From Schaalia suimastitidis DSM 15538 (GTDB taxonomy: Bacteria > Actinomycetota > Actinomycetes > Actinomycetales > Actinomycetaceae): a DNA stretch of 64,000 nucleotides. Below, piece after piece: positions 1-8,814 of the stretch (positions are counted from its first letter, which is position 1; each line of letters opens with the position of its first letter). The stretch spans positions 112,393 to 176,392 of the forward strand of contig NZ_AUBF01000008.1 of the NCBI RefSeq assembly GCF_000429105.1, in the 5' to 3' direction. Below the pieces are notes generated by a model. The model searched no databases, had not been told where the DNA came from, and was given only the letters and a program-made list of their open reading frames with translations. The position numbers and the translations under genes are program-made.

Positions 1-74
1 AAGAGTGCATCTGGTTCATACTCGGCACACAGTGCGCGTGCAACCCAACTTTGATCGTTGCCATCGAGAGGCAT
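1..74 (-). CDS. WhiB-family [4Fe-4S] regulator, N-terminal part only
   Basis: Only the first 24 codons are in the window; the gene continues beyond base 1. The visible protein starts MPLDGNDQSWVARALC and goes on to EYEPDAL. It matches the WhiB N-terminus, in which a Trp precedes the first cluster cysteine (A-L-C) and an acidic D-P/P-D stretch follows. The ATG at 74 has a strong AAGGAGA ribosome-binding site at 81-87. It is divergent from a PonA2-type PBP that is followed by a metallophosphoesterase, the same order as whiB4-ponA2-Rv3683 in Mycobacterium, so the WhiB4/WblA subfamily is the best guess. Subfamily assignment rests on synteny, since the remaining three cysteines are out of view. 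Confidence 0.75.
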   Translation of the reverse strand, partial: MPLDGNDQSWVARALCAEYEPDAL

Positions 75-269
75 GTCTTATCTCCTTTTGGGGTCATCAT
101 TGACCTTTCACATGCGACGATACACAATAACTAGTCGCCACTGCAAGCCAGCATCCAACCCAACAGTTTTCAAATATTTGACTAACGCTGCTTGAAATAT
201 GCATTTTCACGCATTAACACGGTTTTTTTCACAATGGCAATTGTCTCGAAGGGACGTATCCTTAGAGCT

Positions 270-2435
270 ATGGCAAAGACCCGCAAACGTTCAGTGAGCC
301 TCGCACAATTACTTACGCTGCTCCTCGCCTTCCTGCTGTTTTCGGGAACGCTGGGACTACTGAGCGCAGGCTTACTTGTCCCCGCCGCGGGTTCTGCCGC
401 CGTGGTCACCAAGACTGTACCCAAGGTCTTCGAGGACCTGCCTGGCGATCTACAAATCGTCCAACCTGCAGAAGAATCGGTCATGCTCGATGCGGGCGGC
501 AATATCATTGCCCGTTTCTACGACAAACAACGGGTTGTTGTCGCTTCAGACCAGATCGCTGCCACAATGAAGGCTGCAATAGTCGCCATTGAAGACAAGC
601 GTTTTTACGAACATGTTGGTGTTGATGCCACAGGTATTGGCCGCGCATTCATCAATAACCTTGGCGGTTCAGGTACACAAGGTGCCTCGACTATCACCCA
701 ACAATTCGTCCGAAATGCTCTCCAGGAACGCGGATATCTCGAAGGTGACCCAGACTTAGTGAACTCTGCGGTGGAGCAGACGCCTCAGCGTAAACTCCGC
801 GAAATGAAATATGCGATGGCCCTTGAGAGGCGCATGTCCAAGGATGAGATCCTCACTGGCTACCTCAACATCGCCCCCTTTGGTCCCATTACCTACGGGG
901 TGGAGGCCGCTTCACAACGCTATTTTTCCAAGAGTGCTGCAGAACTCGACTGGGGCCAGGCTGCATTGCTCGCCGGTCTGGTTCAGTCGCCAGTGGAATA
1001 TGACCCGCTGACAAATCCCGAAGCCGCACAAACCCGACGCGATATCGTCCTTGGCGTGATGAGGAACGAGCAGATCATCACCGAAGAGGAATACCAACAG
1101 TACGTTGCTATTGCGGTACCTGACCAACTCAATCCAACGGTCACCCCACAGGGGTGCCTCGGCGCCTCTGATGTAATGGCATATTTTTGCACCTACGTTG
1201 TCAAAGCGTTTCTTGCAGACGAATCCTTTGGTGCCACTGCCGCTGAACGTGACCACCTTTTAAAGACCGGTGGCCTCACCATTCGCACGACCATTGATCC
1301 GACGAAACAACAACATGCCTACAACGCCTTGGTTGGGACCATCCCCGTTGACGACGCTTCAGATGTCGACACAGCGCTCGCATCCCTTTCCCCGTCGACA
1401 GGCCAAATCGTCGCGATGGCTCAAAATACGGCCTTTGGCCTGGAAGAGGGTCGGACGATGAATAACTACGCAGCGGATGGACACTTCCAAGTGGGGTCAA
1501 CCTTCAAACTGTTCTCACTGATCCAGTGGTTCAAAGAAGGACATTCTGCATACGAAGCCGTTGGCCGCGCCAACCGTGTTTACACAAACGGCGAATTCAC
1601 CTGCGACGGCGCACCCTATGTCACCAGCCAATATCGCGTGACTGACTTGGGTGGCACCTTGAAAGATGGGCCAATGGACGTTATTCGGGCAACGGGTACC
1701 TCTGCCAACCAGGCCTTTGTCAATATGGGCACCAAAGTTGACTTCTGTGGCATTTTCCAAACCGCAGCCGACTTTGGTTTCACTAAGGAAGACGGCTCAC
1801 CAATCGACGCCTACCCGTCAAATATCCTTGGCTCCGCTGAGGCCTCACCATTGGCGTTGGCAGGCGCCTACGCGGCCATCGCCAATGATGGGAGCTACTG
1901 CGAGCCTCAGTCCATGACCACAGTGACCGACAATAACGACAACGTCATCAAGGAATACCAGCCGCAATGCCGTGAAGTAGTCACACCAGGCGTGGCGCGT
2001 CAGGTCGCCACCATCCTCACCCGCTCTACCAGCGGCTACTACAATGCGACGCGCCTTGCTGGGGGACGTCCTTTCGCTGCAAAATCAGGCACAACGAACT
2101 CTAACGCGAATACGTGGCTTGCCGGTTTTACCCCCGAACTGGCCACAGCGGCATGGGTTGGGCATGCCAACGCCTCACAAACACCGGTCAATAACGTCAC
2201 CATTAATGGGCGTTACTACAGTGCAATCTATGGTGAAACCTTCGTCGGGCAAAATATTTGGGCACCCTATATGAGCGCCGCATTGGAGGGTACTCCCATC
2301 ACGCCGATTAACACTGCGTACATCGGTGCCCCTGCACCCGCACCCACGCCTCGGGTCGAGACCCAGGAGCAAAACCAAACAAACTCAGGTGCCCAGGCTA
2401 CCGACGCTCCACAAGAAGCAACGGAAGGGGACTAA
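270..2435 (+). CDS. PonA2-type bifunctional penicillin-binding protein
   Basis: Class A PBP that polymerises and cross-links peptidoglycan outside the membrane. Order: short basic cytoplasmic tail, one membrane anchor (about residues 11-40), GT51 glycosyltransferase with EDKRFYEH (catalytic Glu near 108) and GASTITQQFVRN, then a transpeptidase with S410-T-F-K413, S478-A-N480 and K605-S-G-T. The C-terminal tail is rich in Pro, Ala and Gln. There are no PASTA repeats, which PonA2 of mycobacteria has. ATG 270 is preferred because the protein then starts MAKTRKR before the anchor; the ribosome site is weak and a TTG at 192 or ATG at 234 in the same frame cannot be excluded. The downstream phosphoesterase starts 2 bases after the stop, so the two are co-translated. 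Confidence 0.9.
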   Translation: MAKTRKRSVSLAQLLTLLLAFLLFSGTLGLLSAGLLVPAAGSAAVVTKTVPKVFEDLPGDLQIVQPAEESVMLDAGGNIIARFYDKQRVVVASDQIAATMKAAIVAIEDKRFYEHVGVDATGIGRAFINNLGGSGTQGASTITQQFVRNALQERGYLEGDPDLVNSAVEQTPQRKLREMKYAMALERRMSKDEILTGYLNIAPFGPITYGVEAASQRYFSKSAAELDWGQAALLAGLVQSPVEYDPLTNPEAAQTRRDIVLGVMRNEQIITEEEYQQYVAIAVPDQLNPTVTPQGCLGASDVMAYFCTYVVKAFLADESFGATAAERDHLLKTGGLTIRTTIDPTKQQHAYNALVGTIPVDDASDVDTALASLSPSTGQIVAMAQNTAFGLEEGRTMNNYAADGHFQVGSTFKLFSLIQWFKEGHSAYEAVGRANRVYTNGEFTCDGAPYVTSQYRVTDLGGTLKDGPMDVIRATGTSANQAFVNMGTKVDFCGIFQTAADFGFTKEDGSPIDAYPSNILGSAEASPLALAGAYAAIANDGSYCEPQSMTTVTDNNDNVIKEYQPQCREVVTPGVARQVATILTRSTSGYYNATRLAGGRPFAAKSGTTNSNANTWLAGFTPELATAAWVGHANASQTPVNNVTINGRYYSAIYGETFVGQNIWAPYMSAALEGTPITPINTAYIGAPAPAPTPRVETQEQNQTNSGAQATDAPQEATEGD

Positions 2436-2437
2436 TA

Positions 2438-3400
2438 ATGTCTCCCACCCACCGCCGCTGCTGTGCAGGCATTACCTCTTTGGGTCGTGGACTCGCATGG
2501 GGAGCGGCGACAACCGCTGCTTTAGGTGGTGCAGCACTGCTATGGGGCTCTATTGAGCGTAGGCTCCCCACCATTCGCCGCTACGAGATTGAAATGCCAG
2601 CCTACCGCGGCATACATGACGTCACACTGCTCCACATTTCCGATCTTCATATGTATCCTGGCCAAGAATTTCTTCTTGATTTCTTGGCCGAGGTGGCGGC
2701 CACACAACATTTCGATGCGGTAATCTCCACTGGTGACAACCTCGGCGCATCGGAAGGTATTGATCTGGCGATCGCCGCACATGAGCTCTTCGCTGACCGT
2801 CCTGGCGCCTTCGTATTCGGTTCCAATGACTATTTTTCGCCGCGCCGCAAACGCTGGTCCCGCTATCTACGCACAGATGCACGCGACCACGATGACCACC
2901 GCCAAACAGACCTTCCCTGGGCTGAACTCGCCAATTCTCTCCGGCAGGCAGGATGGCGAGATCTATCCAACCAATCCCTTACGATGGATATTGTCTCTTC
3001 TGCGGGGACACAGACTCTTGCACTGCTGGGCGTCGATGACCCGCATATCGACCGGGATCGTCTGGTTAAACCTGTTTCACAATGGTCCGATGATCAGGTC
3101 TTGCGCTTGGGCGTCACACATGCACCATATCTTCGTATCGTCAATGCGATGAGTAACGCGGGTGCTGACCTCATTCTTGCGGGACACACCCACGGTGGAC
3201 AGATTGGCCTACCGGGGTACGGCGCCTTGGTGACCAACTGTGATCTGCCGCGTGCCTGGGCTAAAGGTGTACATGAGTGGGTGACGCCAGCGTCGCAGAC
3301 GCTTTTACATGTTTCGGCAGGTTTGGGAACATCGCCTTACGCTCCAGTCAGAATTGCCACGAGGCCAGAGGTGTCGCTACTACATTTCATCTCTGTGTGA
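2438..3400 (+). CDS. Membrane-anchored calcineurin-like metallophosphoesterase
   Basis: 320-residue protein with the metal-ligand blocks of the calcineurin-like phosphoesterase family: HISDLHM near residue 67, STGDNLG near 98, GSNDYF near 127 and AGHTHGGQIGLPGYG near 248. An N-terminal hydrophobic stretch (about 12-32) suggests membrane attachment with the catalytic domain outside, as in YkuE/Rv3683-type proteins. The substrate is unknown; some relatives act on UDP-diacylglucosamine-like or cell-wall lipids. The Shine-Dalgarno sequence lies inside the end of the PBP gene, so the pair is coupled. The location beside a PBP points to an envelope role, which is inference. Confidence 0.85.
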   Translation: MSPTHRRCCAGITSLGRGLAWGAATTAALGGAALLWGSIERRLPTIRRYEIEMPAYRGIHDVTLLHISDLHMYPGQEFLLDFLAEVAATQHFDAVISTGDNLGASEGIDLAIAAHELFADRPGAFVFGSNDYFSPRRKRWSRYLRTDARDHDDHRQTDLPWAELANSLRQAGWRDLSNQSLTMDIVSSAGTQTLALLGVDDPHIDRDRLVKPVSQWSDDQVLRLGVTHAPYLRIVNAMSNAGADLILAGHTHGGQIGLPGYGALVTNCDLPRAWAKGVHEWVTPASQTLLHVSAGLGTSPYAPVRIATRPEVSLLHFISV

Positions 3401-3473
3401 TCTACCGTTCATCCTGTGCCTGCACGTAATTTTGGTGCTGTCGCCAAAGGGTGGCTATACTCATCTAGTCGTA

Positions 3474-3547
<74 letters not shown>

Positions 3548-3553
3548 CAGACA

Positions 3554-3586
3554 AAAACCGCTGCTTACCAGCGGTTTTGTCATTTT
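3554..3586 (+). terminator. Terminator of the tRNA-Pro gene
   Basis: Ten-base stem AAAACCGCTG / CAGCGGTTTT (3554-3563 and 3569-3578) with a 5-base loop CTTAC and T-rich sequence after it, directly downstream of the tRNA. Confidence 0.8.
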
Positions 3587-3635
3587 AGGATGCGAGATTC
3601 AGGCACCAGCTATCATCTCCCCACATTCGGGTACC

Positions 3636-4460
3636 TCACTCGCCAACACCGCCTTCGGACGCCTTTTTGGCGCGGCGCATCGCGTAGGCCTTAGCAAGCA
3701 TATTGACCACCAGCACAAGCAAGAAGCAGGCGAATAATATATTGCCTGTTGCAGGGCTTACGCTTTTAGCCACGGCGGCACCAACCGGGGTTAGCGCTGC
3801 TGCAATTGCCCCAACGAGCAGGCCAATTTTGAGGTCTGCCAGCCCGTGTTTGATATTTGTCCACGACCCTGTGACAGCGGTGGGGATCATCACCAACAGT
3901 GAGGTGCCGCGAGCCAGGAGGTCTCCAACGCCAACGAGGAGCTCCAAACCAGGCACAATCACGCCACCTCCACCTACGCCAACCAGACCGGCGAAGATTC
4001 CCGAAAGGATTCCAACGGCGATTAATCCGAGGGCACGAGGCGCGTCAAGGATAAGTTCAGCGTCGCGCGTAGGCACGTGAAGCTGTTGGGAGACGATAAT
4101 GACGACCACAAAACCAACGAATATCCACGGCAAAGACCATTCGGGCAGTTTCCGCAGAAGATAGACGCCAATTTGTGCACCAACAAGCGCACCCGCAACA
4201 AGGAAAAGAGCAGCAACGAGGGATACGTACCCGTTCATCGCGTAGGTGAGCATGCCAACACCTGCGGTCAGAATGATAGCAACAAGCGATGTGGCGGAGG
4301 CTCTACGCTGATCCATGTTGAAGGCCGCCATCAGTGCGGGGACGATGATCAATCCGCCACCAACACCAAAGAGGCCCGAAAGGAATCCTGCGACGACGCC
4401 AGTGATAACGACCAGGACAATGGCCTTGGCTGGCGATTGAGGCGATGCGGTCTGCTGGCT
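3636..4460 (-). CDS. TauE/SafE (TSUP) family membrane permease
   Basis: About 274 residues and eight predicted membrane segments, with the repeated half-motif of the family: GLFGVGGGLIIVPAL in the first half and GLVGVGGGGVIVPGL in the second. TSUP proteins export or import sulfite, organosulfonates or other small sulfur-containing anions; the substrate here is not indicated. Start ATG 4460 (MSQQTAS) has GGGAGG only two bases upstream; an in-frame ATG at 4502 would add 14 Cys-rich residues that look non-native. It stands alone, convergent with the tRNA and divergent from the iron operon. Confidence 0.85.
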   Translation of the reverse strand, partial: SQQTASPQSPAKAIVLVVITGVVAGFLSGLFGVGGGLIIVPALMAAFNMDQRRASATSLVAIILTAGVGMLTYAMNGYVSLVAALFLVAGALVGAQIGVYLLRKLPEWSLPWIFVGFVVVIIVSQQLHVPTRDAELILDAPRALGLIAVGILSGIFAGLVGVGGGGVIVPGLELLVGVGDLLARGTSLLVMIPTAVTGSWTNIKHGLADLKIGLLVGAIAAALTPVGAAVAKSVSPATGNILFACFLLVLVVNMLAKAYAMRRAKKASEGGVGE

Positions 4461-4605
4461 CATATCCTCCCAGTGTAGGCAACCGCATCCTGGACAAAGC
4501 ATTGCTACGTGGGCGATCCGCGGACCAGAGACGCCTCGAAACTATCGCGTAGAGCAACAATGAATTACGCAATGTGAATTTTGTCAAAATGACAGACGTG
4601 GACGT

Positions 4606-4624
4606 TTAGGTTAGCCTTACCTTT
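4606..4624 (+). promoter_or_regulatory. DtxR/IdeR-type iron box
   Basis: TTAGGTTAGCCTTACCTTT matches the 19-bp IdeR/DtxR consensus TTAGGTTAGSCTAACCTAA at 16 positions. It lies 32 bases before the start of a siderophore-uptake operon, over the expected promoter. Known biology of the family predicts repression by an iron-loaded DtxR-type protein. Confidence 0.85.
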
Positions 4625-4656
4625 CGTAGCTTCCCATCGAGAGAAAGATGGCCACC

Positions 4657-5682
4657 ATGCGTAGCCTGAAAGTCGCCACCGCCGCACTTGCCGCCCTGGC
4701 ACTTGGTCTGCTCACCGCCTGTTCATCAGCCAGCAACACCACCAGCACCTCAGATGTTGCACAGAGCACCACTGCTAATGTCACCACCATCGAACACGCA
4801 TTCGGTACCACCGAGATCCCAGCCAAAGTTGAGCGTATTGCCTCAGTGAACTGGGCCAATCAGGATGTACCCCTTGCCCTTGGTGTCATGCCTGTAGGTT
4901 TTGCTGCGCAAACCTGGGGTGTTGAAGACGATTCACAGATGCTTGCCTGGACCAAAGCAAAGGTCGAAGAACTTGGCGGCACACCCGTTCTTTTCGATGA
5001 AACGGACGGTATCGACTTCGAAGCCGTTGCTGCCACCCAGCCCGACGTGATCCTCGCGGCCTACTCTGGGCTGACCAAGGAAGACTACGACAAACTGTCC
5101 GCAATCGCACCTACCGTTGCCTACCCATCCGTTGCTTGGGGCACACCCTGGCGCGAATACATCACCATGAATGCCACCGCCATCGGTAAAGCCGATGAAG
5201 GCACTGCGCTCGTAGCTCAGCTTGAAAAGCAAATCGCAGACGAAGTCGCCAAATACGACAATATCGAAGGCAAATCCGCTGCCTTCTTCTATGGCTCCCC
5301 CGCAGATATGAGCCAAATTGGCTACTACACCACCGCTGACCCACGTACCGCATTCCTTGCAGACCTTGGCCTGGCCGTTCCTGCCTCAGTGAAGACAGCC
5401 TCAGAAGCGGACCCCACCTCGTTCTACGTCCAAGTCAGCGCAGAAAACGCCGATGCACTCGCCGACGTTGACCTCATCGTGATGTACGGCGATGAAAAGG
5501 ACCTAGCAACCTTCCAAGCCGACCCGCTCCTTGGCACTATCCCCGCCATCAAAAACGGCGCTGTCGTCTTCGTTGGCAATGGCGCATTCGCTGCCTCCAC
5601 GAACCCCAGCCCACTTTCGATCCCATGGGGTATCGCTGACTACGTCGCAAAAATCTCAGAAGCAGCTGCGAAAGTCCAGTGA
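4657..5682 (+). CDS. Ferric-siderophore ABC transporter binding lipoprotein
   Basis: 341-residue FecB/FepB-like (class III) binding protein. The signal peptide ends in a lipobox L-T-A-C with the lipidated Cys at 22, followed by a Ser/Thr-rich linker and two lobes. Typical strings include AAYSGLTKEDYDKLSAIAPT, seen around residues 125-145, from the 'siderophore is seen/bound' region of the fold. ATG 4657 is chosen over 4648 because GAGAAAG (4641-4647) sits 9 bases before it. First gene of an operon of five, with an iron box just upstream. Delivers Fe3+-siderophore to the two permeases that follow; the siderophore type is unknown. Confidence 0.9.
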   Translation: MRSLKVATAALAALALGLLTACSSASNTTSTSDVAQSTTANVTTIEHAFGTTEIPAKVERIASVNWANQDVPLALGVMPVGFAAQTWGVEDDSQMLAWTKAKVEELGGTPVLFDETDGIDFEAVAATQPDVILAAYSGLTKEDYDKLSAIAPTVAYPSVAWGTPWREYITMNATAIGKADEGTALVAQLEKQIADEVAKYDNIEGKSAAFFYGSPADMSQIGYYTTADPRTAFLADLGLAVPASVKTASEADPTSFYVQVSAENADALADVDLIVMYGDEKDLATFQADPLLGTIPAIKNGAVVFVGNGAFAASTNPSPLSIPWGIADYVAKISEAAAKVQ

Positions 5683-6743
5683 CCACACGCCATGCACACC
5701 CAGCCCTGGCCTCGTCAACAGATGAGGCCAGGGCTGGTGCAGCATCACAACGCATCTCACCACTGTTTATTGGGGTTGTCCTCACCCTCGCACTTGGCGC
5801 CGCCAGCCTCGCCTCGGTTGCCTTTGGTGCACGCATTGTCACCCTTGACGAAATCTACATCGGCATCACCAACACTCCCACCGACGAACTCGGTGCCCTC
5901 GCAGTGCGCGAGCGTCTGCCACGTACCGTCATTGCCTTACTTGCTGGCGCTGCGCTTGCAGTATCAGGTGCCCTTATGCAGTCCCTGACCCGCAACCCCA
6001 TCGCCGACCCAGGCATCCTTGGCATCAATACTGGTGCCGCCCTCGCCGTCGTTACTGGCATCGCATTTTTCGGCGCCACACACCTGTCACAACACATCGG
6101 ATTAGCCCTTGTCGGCGCACTTGTCACCGCATTTTTCGTCAATGCAATTGGCTCAGCAGGTCCCGGCGGCGCAACCCCGGTTAAACTCGCTCTTGCCGGT
6201 ATGGCAACCACAGCCGCCCTGTCCAGCCTCATCAGCGCCATTATGCTGCCACGAGCACAAGGGCTTGATGCATTCCGCGCCTGGCAGGTGGGTTCACTTG
6301 GACGTGGAACATGGCAAGCGATCCTCACACTCACCCCGTTCCTGCTTGTCGCCGCCATCATCACCGTTGTTATCGCACGCGCATTGGACAGCCTTGCGCT
6401 CGGCGAAGAAATGGCCATTGGGCTCGGCGTCAATGTTGACCGCACACGTGCACTCGCAGCCCTAGCAGGCGTGATCCTCTCAGCCACAGTCACCGCCATC
6501 GCAGGCCCTATCGGATTCGTCGGACTTATGGTGCCGCATGTCATCAGAATCCTCATTGGTCCTTCCCATGGCTGGCTTCTATTCCTCAGTGCCCTAGGTG
6601 GCGCATTCTTGCTCACTACCTCTGACGTCATCGGTCGCGTGCTGATTTCCCCCAGCGAAATACCTGTCGCCGTCATCACCGCATTCCTTGGTGCTCCTGT
6701 GCTTATCGCCGTTGCCCGCACAGCGAAAGTGGGGCTGAACTAA
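5679..6743 (+). CDS. FecCD-family siderophore permease (first)
   Basis: 354 residues, about nine to ten membrane spans, with the FecCD landmarks ALLAGAALAVSGALMQSLTRNP, in two parts LLAGAALAVSGALMQ and SLTRNPIADPG, the G-I-N-T-G-A-A-L block, and GPIGFVGLMVPHVIR near residue 268 (the coupling region facing the ATPase). GTG start at 5679 overlaps the TGA of the binding-protein gene (GTGA), so translation is coupled. Forms a heterodimer with the next gene product. Confidence 0.9.
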   Translation: MTTRHAHPALASSTDEARAGAASQRISPLFIGVVLTLALGAASLASVAFGARIVTLDEIYIGITNTPTDELGALAVRERLPRTVIALLAGAALAVSGALMQSLTRNPIADPGILGINTGAALAVVTGIAFFGATHLSQHIGLALVGALVTAFFVNAIGSAGPGGATPVKLALAGMATTAALSSLISAIMLPRAQGLDAFRAWQVGSLGRGTWQAILTLTPFLLVAAIITVVIARALDSLALGEEMAIGLGVNVDRTRALAALAGVILSATVTAIAGPIGFVGLMVPHVIRILIGPSHGWLLFLSALGGAFLLTTSDVIGRVLISPSEIPVAVITAFLGAPVLIAVARTAKVGLN

Positions 6744-7891
6744 TGTCCGTCACACACACAACGCATAATTTGACCGCCGCAGGCCAAGCGCCCACTAACT
6801 CCGCCTCCGATGAGGACACACCGCCGACGCACGTTGATTCCGCCTCGAAAACGACACCTGCAGCCGACGGCATCACCACCTTGCAGGTGCTGCACCAACA
6901 CAATCGGCGTCGCTACGGTGCTTTGGCCATCGTTGCAGTGCTGGCCCTCGTTCTGTTCTGGCTCGATGTTGCTGCGGGTAATTCGTGGTATACCCCTGGT
7001 GAAATCTTCGCTGTGATTCGCGGTGAACTAATCCCCGGTGTTTCCTTTGCTGTTGGGCATCTACGCCTCCCGCGCGCAATAATCGCTGCGCTTGTTGGGA
7101 TTGCCCTTGGTATCGCGGGGCGAACCAGCCAGACACTGCTCCGTAATGACCTTGCCAGTCCTGACATTATTGGTATTACCTCTGGCGCAAGTACTGCCGC
7201 AGTGATTGCAGTACTGCTCTTTGACCTCTCGGGCATGATCGTTAACACCATTGCGCTTGCCAGTGCACTTGGCATGGTCCTGCTGATCTTTGCCCTCTCT
7301 GGCCGCGCAAGCACGCAGGGTGGCAAACTCATCCTGGTGGGTATTGGCATGTCCGCAGTGGCGATGGCTATGACGAACTACGTCATCCTGCGCGCCAATA
7401 TTTTTGACATTTCCGAGGCGTTACGGTGGCTCTCCGGTTCGCTATCGAATGCGGCATGGGAGCAGGTAGGTCCACTGTCGCTAGCCGTTGGCATAGTCGG
7501 TGTGATGATGTTGCTCCTTGAACGAGACCTGAGGACGTTGCGTTTGGGTGACGAGGCCGCTATCGGTCTGGGTGTCAATGTGGCGCGCACACGTCTGCTT
7601 CTTCTGGTCGGGGTTGTGGTGCTCTCAGCATTTGCGGCAGCCGCCACCGGCCCCATTGCCTTCGTGGCATTCCTTGCGGGACCACTTGCGGTGCGTCTTG
7701 CTGGACCCGGAGATTCCACCCTACTGGGTTTGTCGGCTCTTATTGGGGCTCTTCTTGTTTTAGGCGCTGACCTCGCAGGACAGCACCTTTTCCCCACTGT
7801 CTTGCCTGTTGGCGTTGTCACTGGCGTCGTCGGTGCGCCTTATCTGTTGTTGTCTCTGTTCCGCCTCAATCAGTCAGGAGCAAGCGCATGA
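6743..7891 (+). CDS. FecCD-family siderophore permease (second)
   Basis: 382 residues. Carries the same family blocks (LVGIALGIAGRTSQTLLRND, then ASPDIIGITSG, and ATGPIAFVAFLAGPLA near residue 300). It has an N-terminal extension of about 60 polar residues rich in Thr, Ala and Asp before the first membrane span; the first permease has only about 25. Its usual Gln/Met residues in the 'LQ' turn are changed to RTSQTLL. The ATG overlaps the stop of the previous gene (TAATG). Partner of the first permease in a BtuC2/FecCD-like pore. Confidence 0.9.
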   Translation: MSVTHTTHNLTAAGQAPTNSASDEDTPPTHVDSASKTTPAADGITTLQVLHQHNRRRYGALAIVAVLALVLFWLDVAAGNSWYTPGEIFAVIRGELIPGVSFAVGHLRLPRAIIAALVGIALGIAGRTSQTLLRNDLASPDIIGITSGASTAAVIAVLLFDLSGMIVNTIALASALGMVLLIFALSGRASTQGGKLILVGIGMSAVAMAMTNYVILRANIFDISEALRWLSGSLSNAAWEQVGPLSLAVGIVGVMMLLLERDLRTLRLGDEAAIGLGVNVARTRLLLLVGVVVLSAFAAAATGPIAFVAFLAGPLAVRLAGPGDSTLLGLSALIGALLVLGADLAGQHLFPTVLPVGVVTGVVGAPYLLLSLFRLNQSGASA

Positions 7892-8814
7892 CCCGCATAC
7901 CTCACCCCGCACTCCAATCCACGCAACGCCGCCAGGGGCCATCCTCACCCACTGCACCCCCTGCAGCAGATGACCATGCGATTGCCCGTAAGCTCAGTGC
8001 ACGCCATCTGTCGTCCGGCTATGGACAGCGCACGGTCGTCAACAACGTCAGCGTCGACATTCCCACTGGGAAAATTACTGTAATTATTGGCGCCAACGCC
8101 TGCGGAAAATCGACACTGCTCAAGACGTTGGCGCGTGTGCTCCCTACACGCGGCGGTGCGGTCACCCTTGATGACACACCGCTTGAACGGATCCCTAACC
8201 GCACGCTCGCCAAACGCCTCGGCCTGCTCCCACAGCAGCCCATCGCCCCCGAAGGCATCACCGTCGCCGACCTGGTCTCGCGTGGACGGCACCCGCACCA
8301 AGGCCTATTTACCTCGTCGCGACGCATGGACGCGCACCTCGTCGATGAAGCCCTACGGGTCACCCACACCAGCGAGTTGGCGCAGCGACGCGTGGAAGAA
8401 CTCTCTGGAGGACAACGCCAGCGCGTATGGATCGCAATGTCTTTGGCCCAACACACCGATATCTTGTTACTGGACGAACCCACCACCTTCCTTGATCTTG
8501 CCCACCAGGTGGAGGTCCTCGACCTGCTGACCGACCTTAATCGCAGGCGCGGAACCACTATCGCCATGGTGCTGCACGACATTAACCTTGCAGCCCGCTA
8601 CGGCGATCACGTGATCGCCATGAAACAGGGCAGTATTGTCGCCAGCGGTGCGCCGAGCGACATTATTGACGAGGCACTGATCCAGGAGGTCTACAACCTC
8701 CCGTCCACTGTGGTGCGTGATCCTGCCTCAGACACGCCGCTTGTCGTACCCCTGGGACGCCACCATGTTACGAAAGCTGAAGGTCCACGAAAAACTGAGG
8801 AGGTCTGCGCATGA
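7888..8814 (+). CDS. Ferric-siderophore ABC transporter ATPase
   Basis: 308-residue FecE/FhuC-like ATPase: Walker A GANACGKST (68-76), Q-loop near LLPQQPIAPEG, signature LSGGQ (172-176), Walker B ILLLDEP (192-198) and a switch His in MVLHDIN. The first 35 residues are a Pro/Gln-rich leader absent from most relatives. ATGA overlap with the permease upstream. Powers import by the two FecCD permeases. Confidence 0.92.
   Translation: MTRIPHPALQSTQRRQGPSSPTAPPAADDHAIARKLSARHLSSGYGQRTVVNNVSVDIPTGKITVIIGANACGKSTLLKTLARVLPTRGGAVTLDDTPLERIPNRTLAKRLGLLPQQPIAPEGITVADLVSRGRHPHQGLFTSSRRMDAHLVDEALRVTHTSELAQRRVEELSGGQRQRVWIAMSLAQHTDILLLDEPTTFLDLAHQVEVLDLLTDLNRRRGTTIAMVLHDINLAARYGDHVIAMKQGSIVASGAPSDIIDEALIQEVYNLPSTVVRDPASDTPLVVPLGRHHVTKAEGPRKTEEVCA

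Noticed and set aside
5855..6721. Long open frame on the minus strand opposite the first FecCD gene (288 codons)
   Set aside because: Antisense shadow in GC-rich DNA; the plus-strand frame is a clear permease and the antisense product has no family features.
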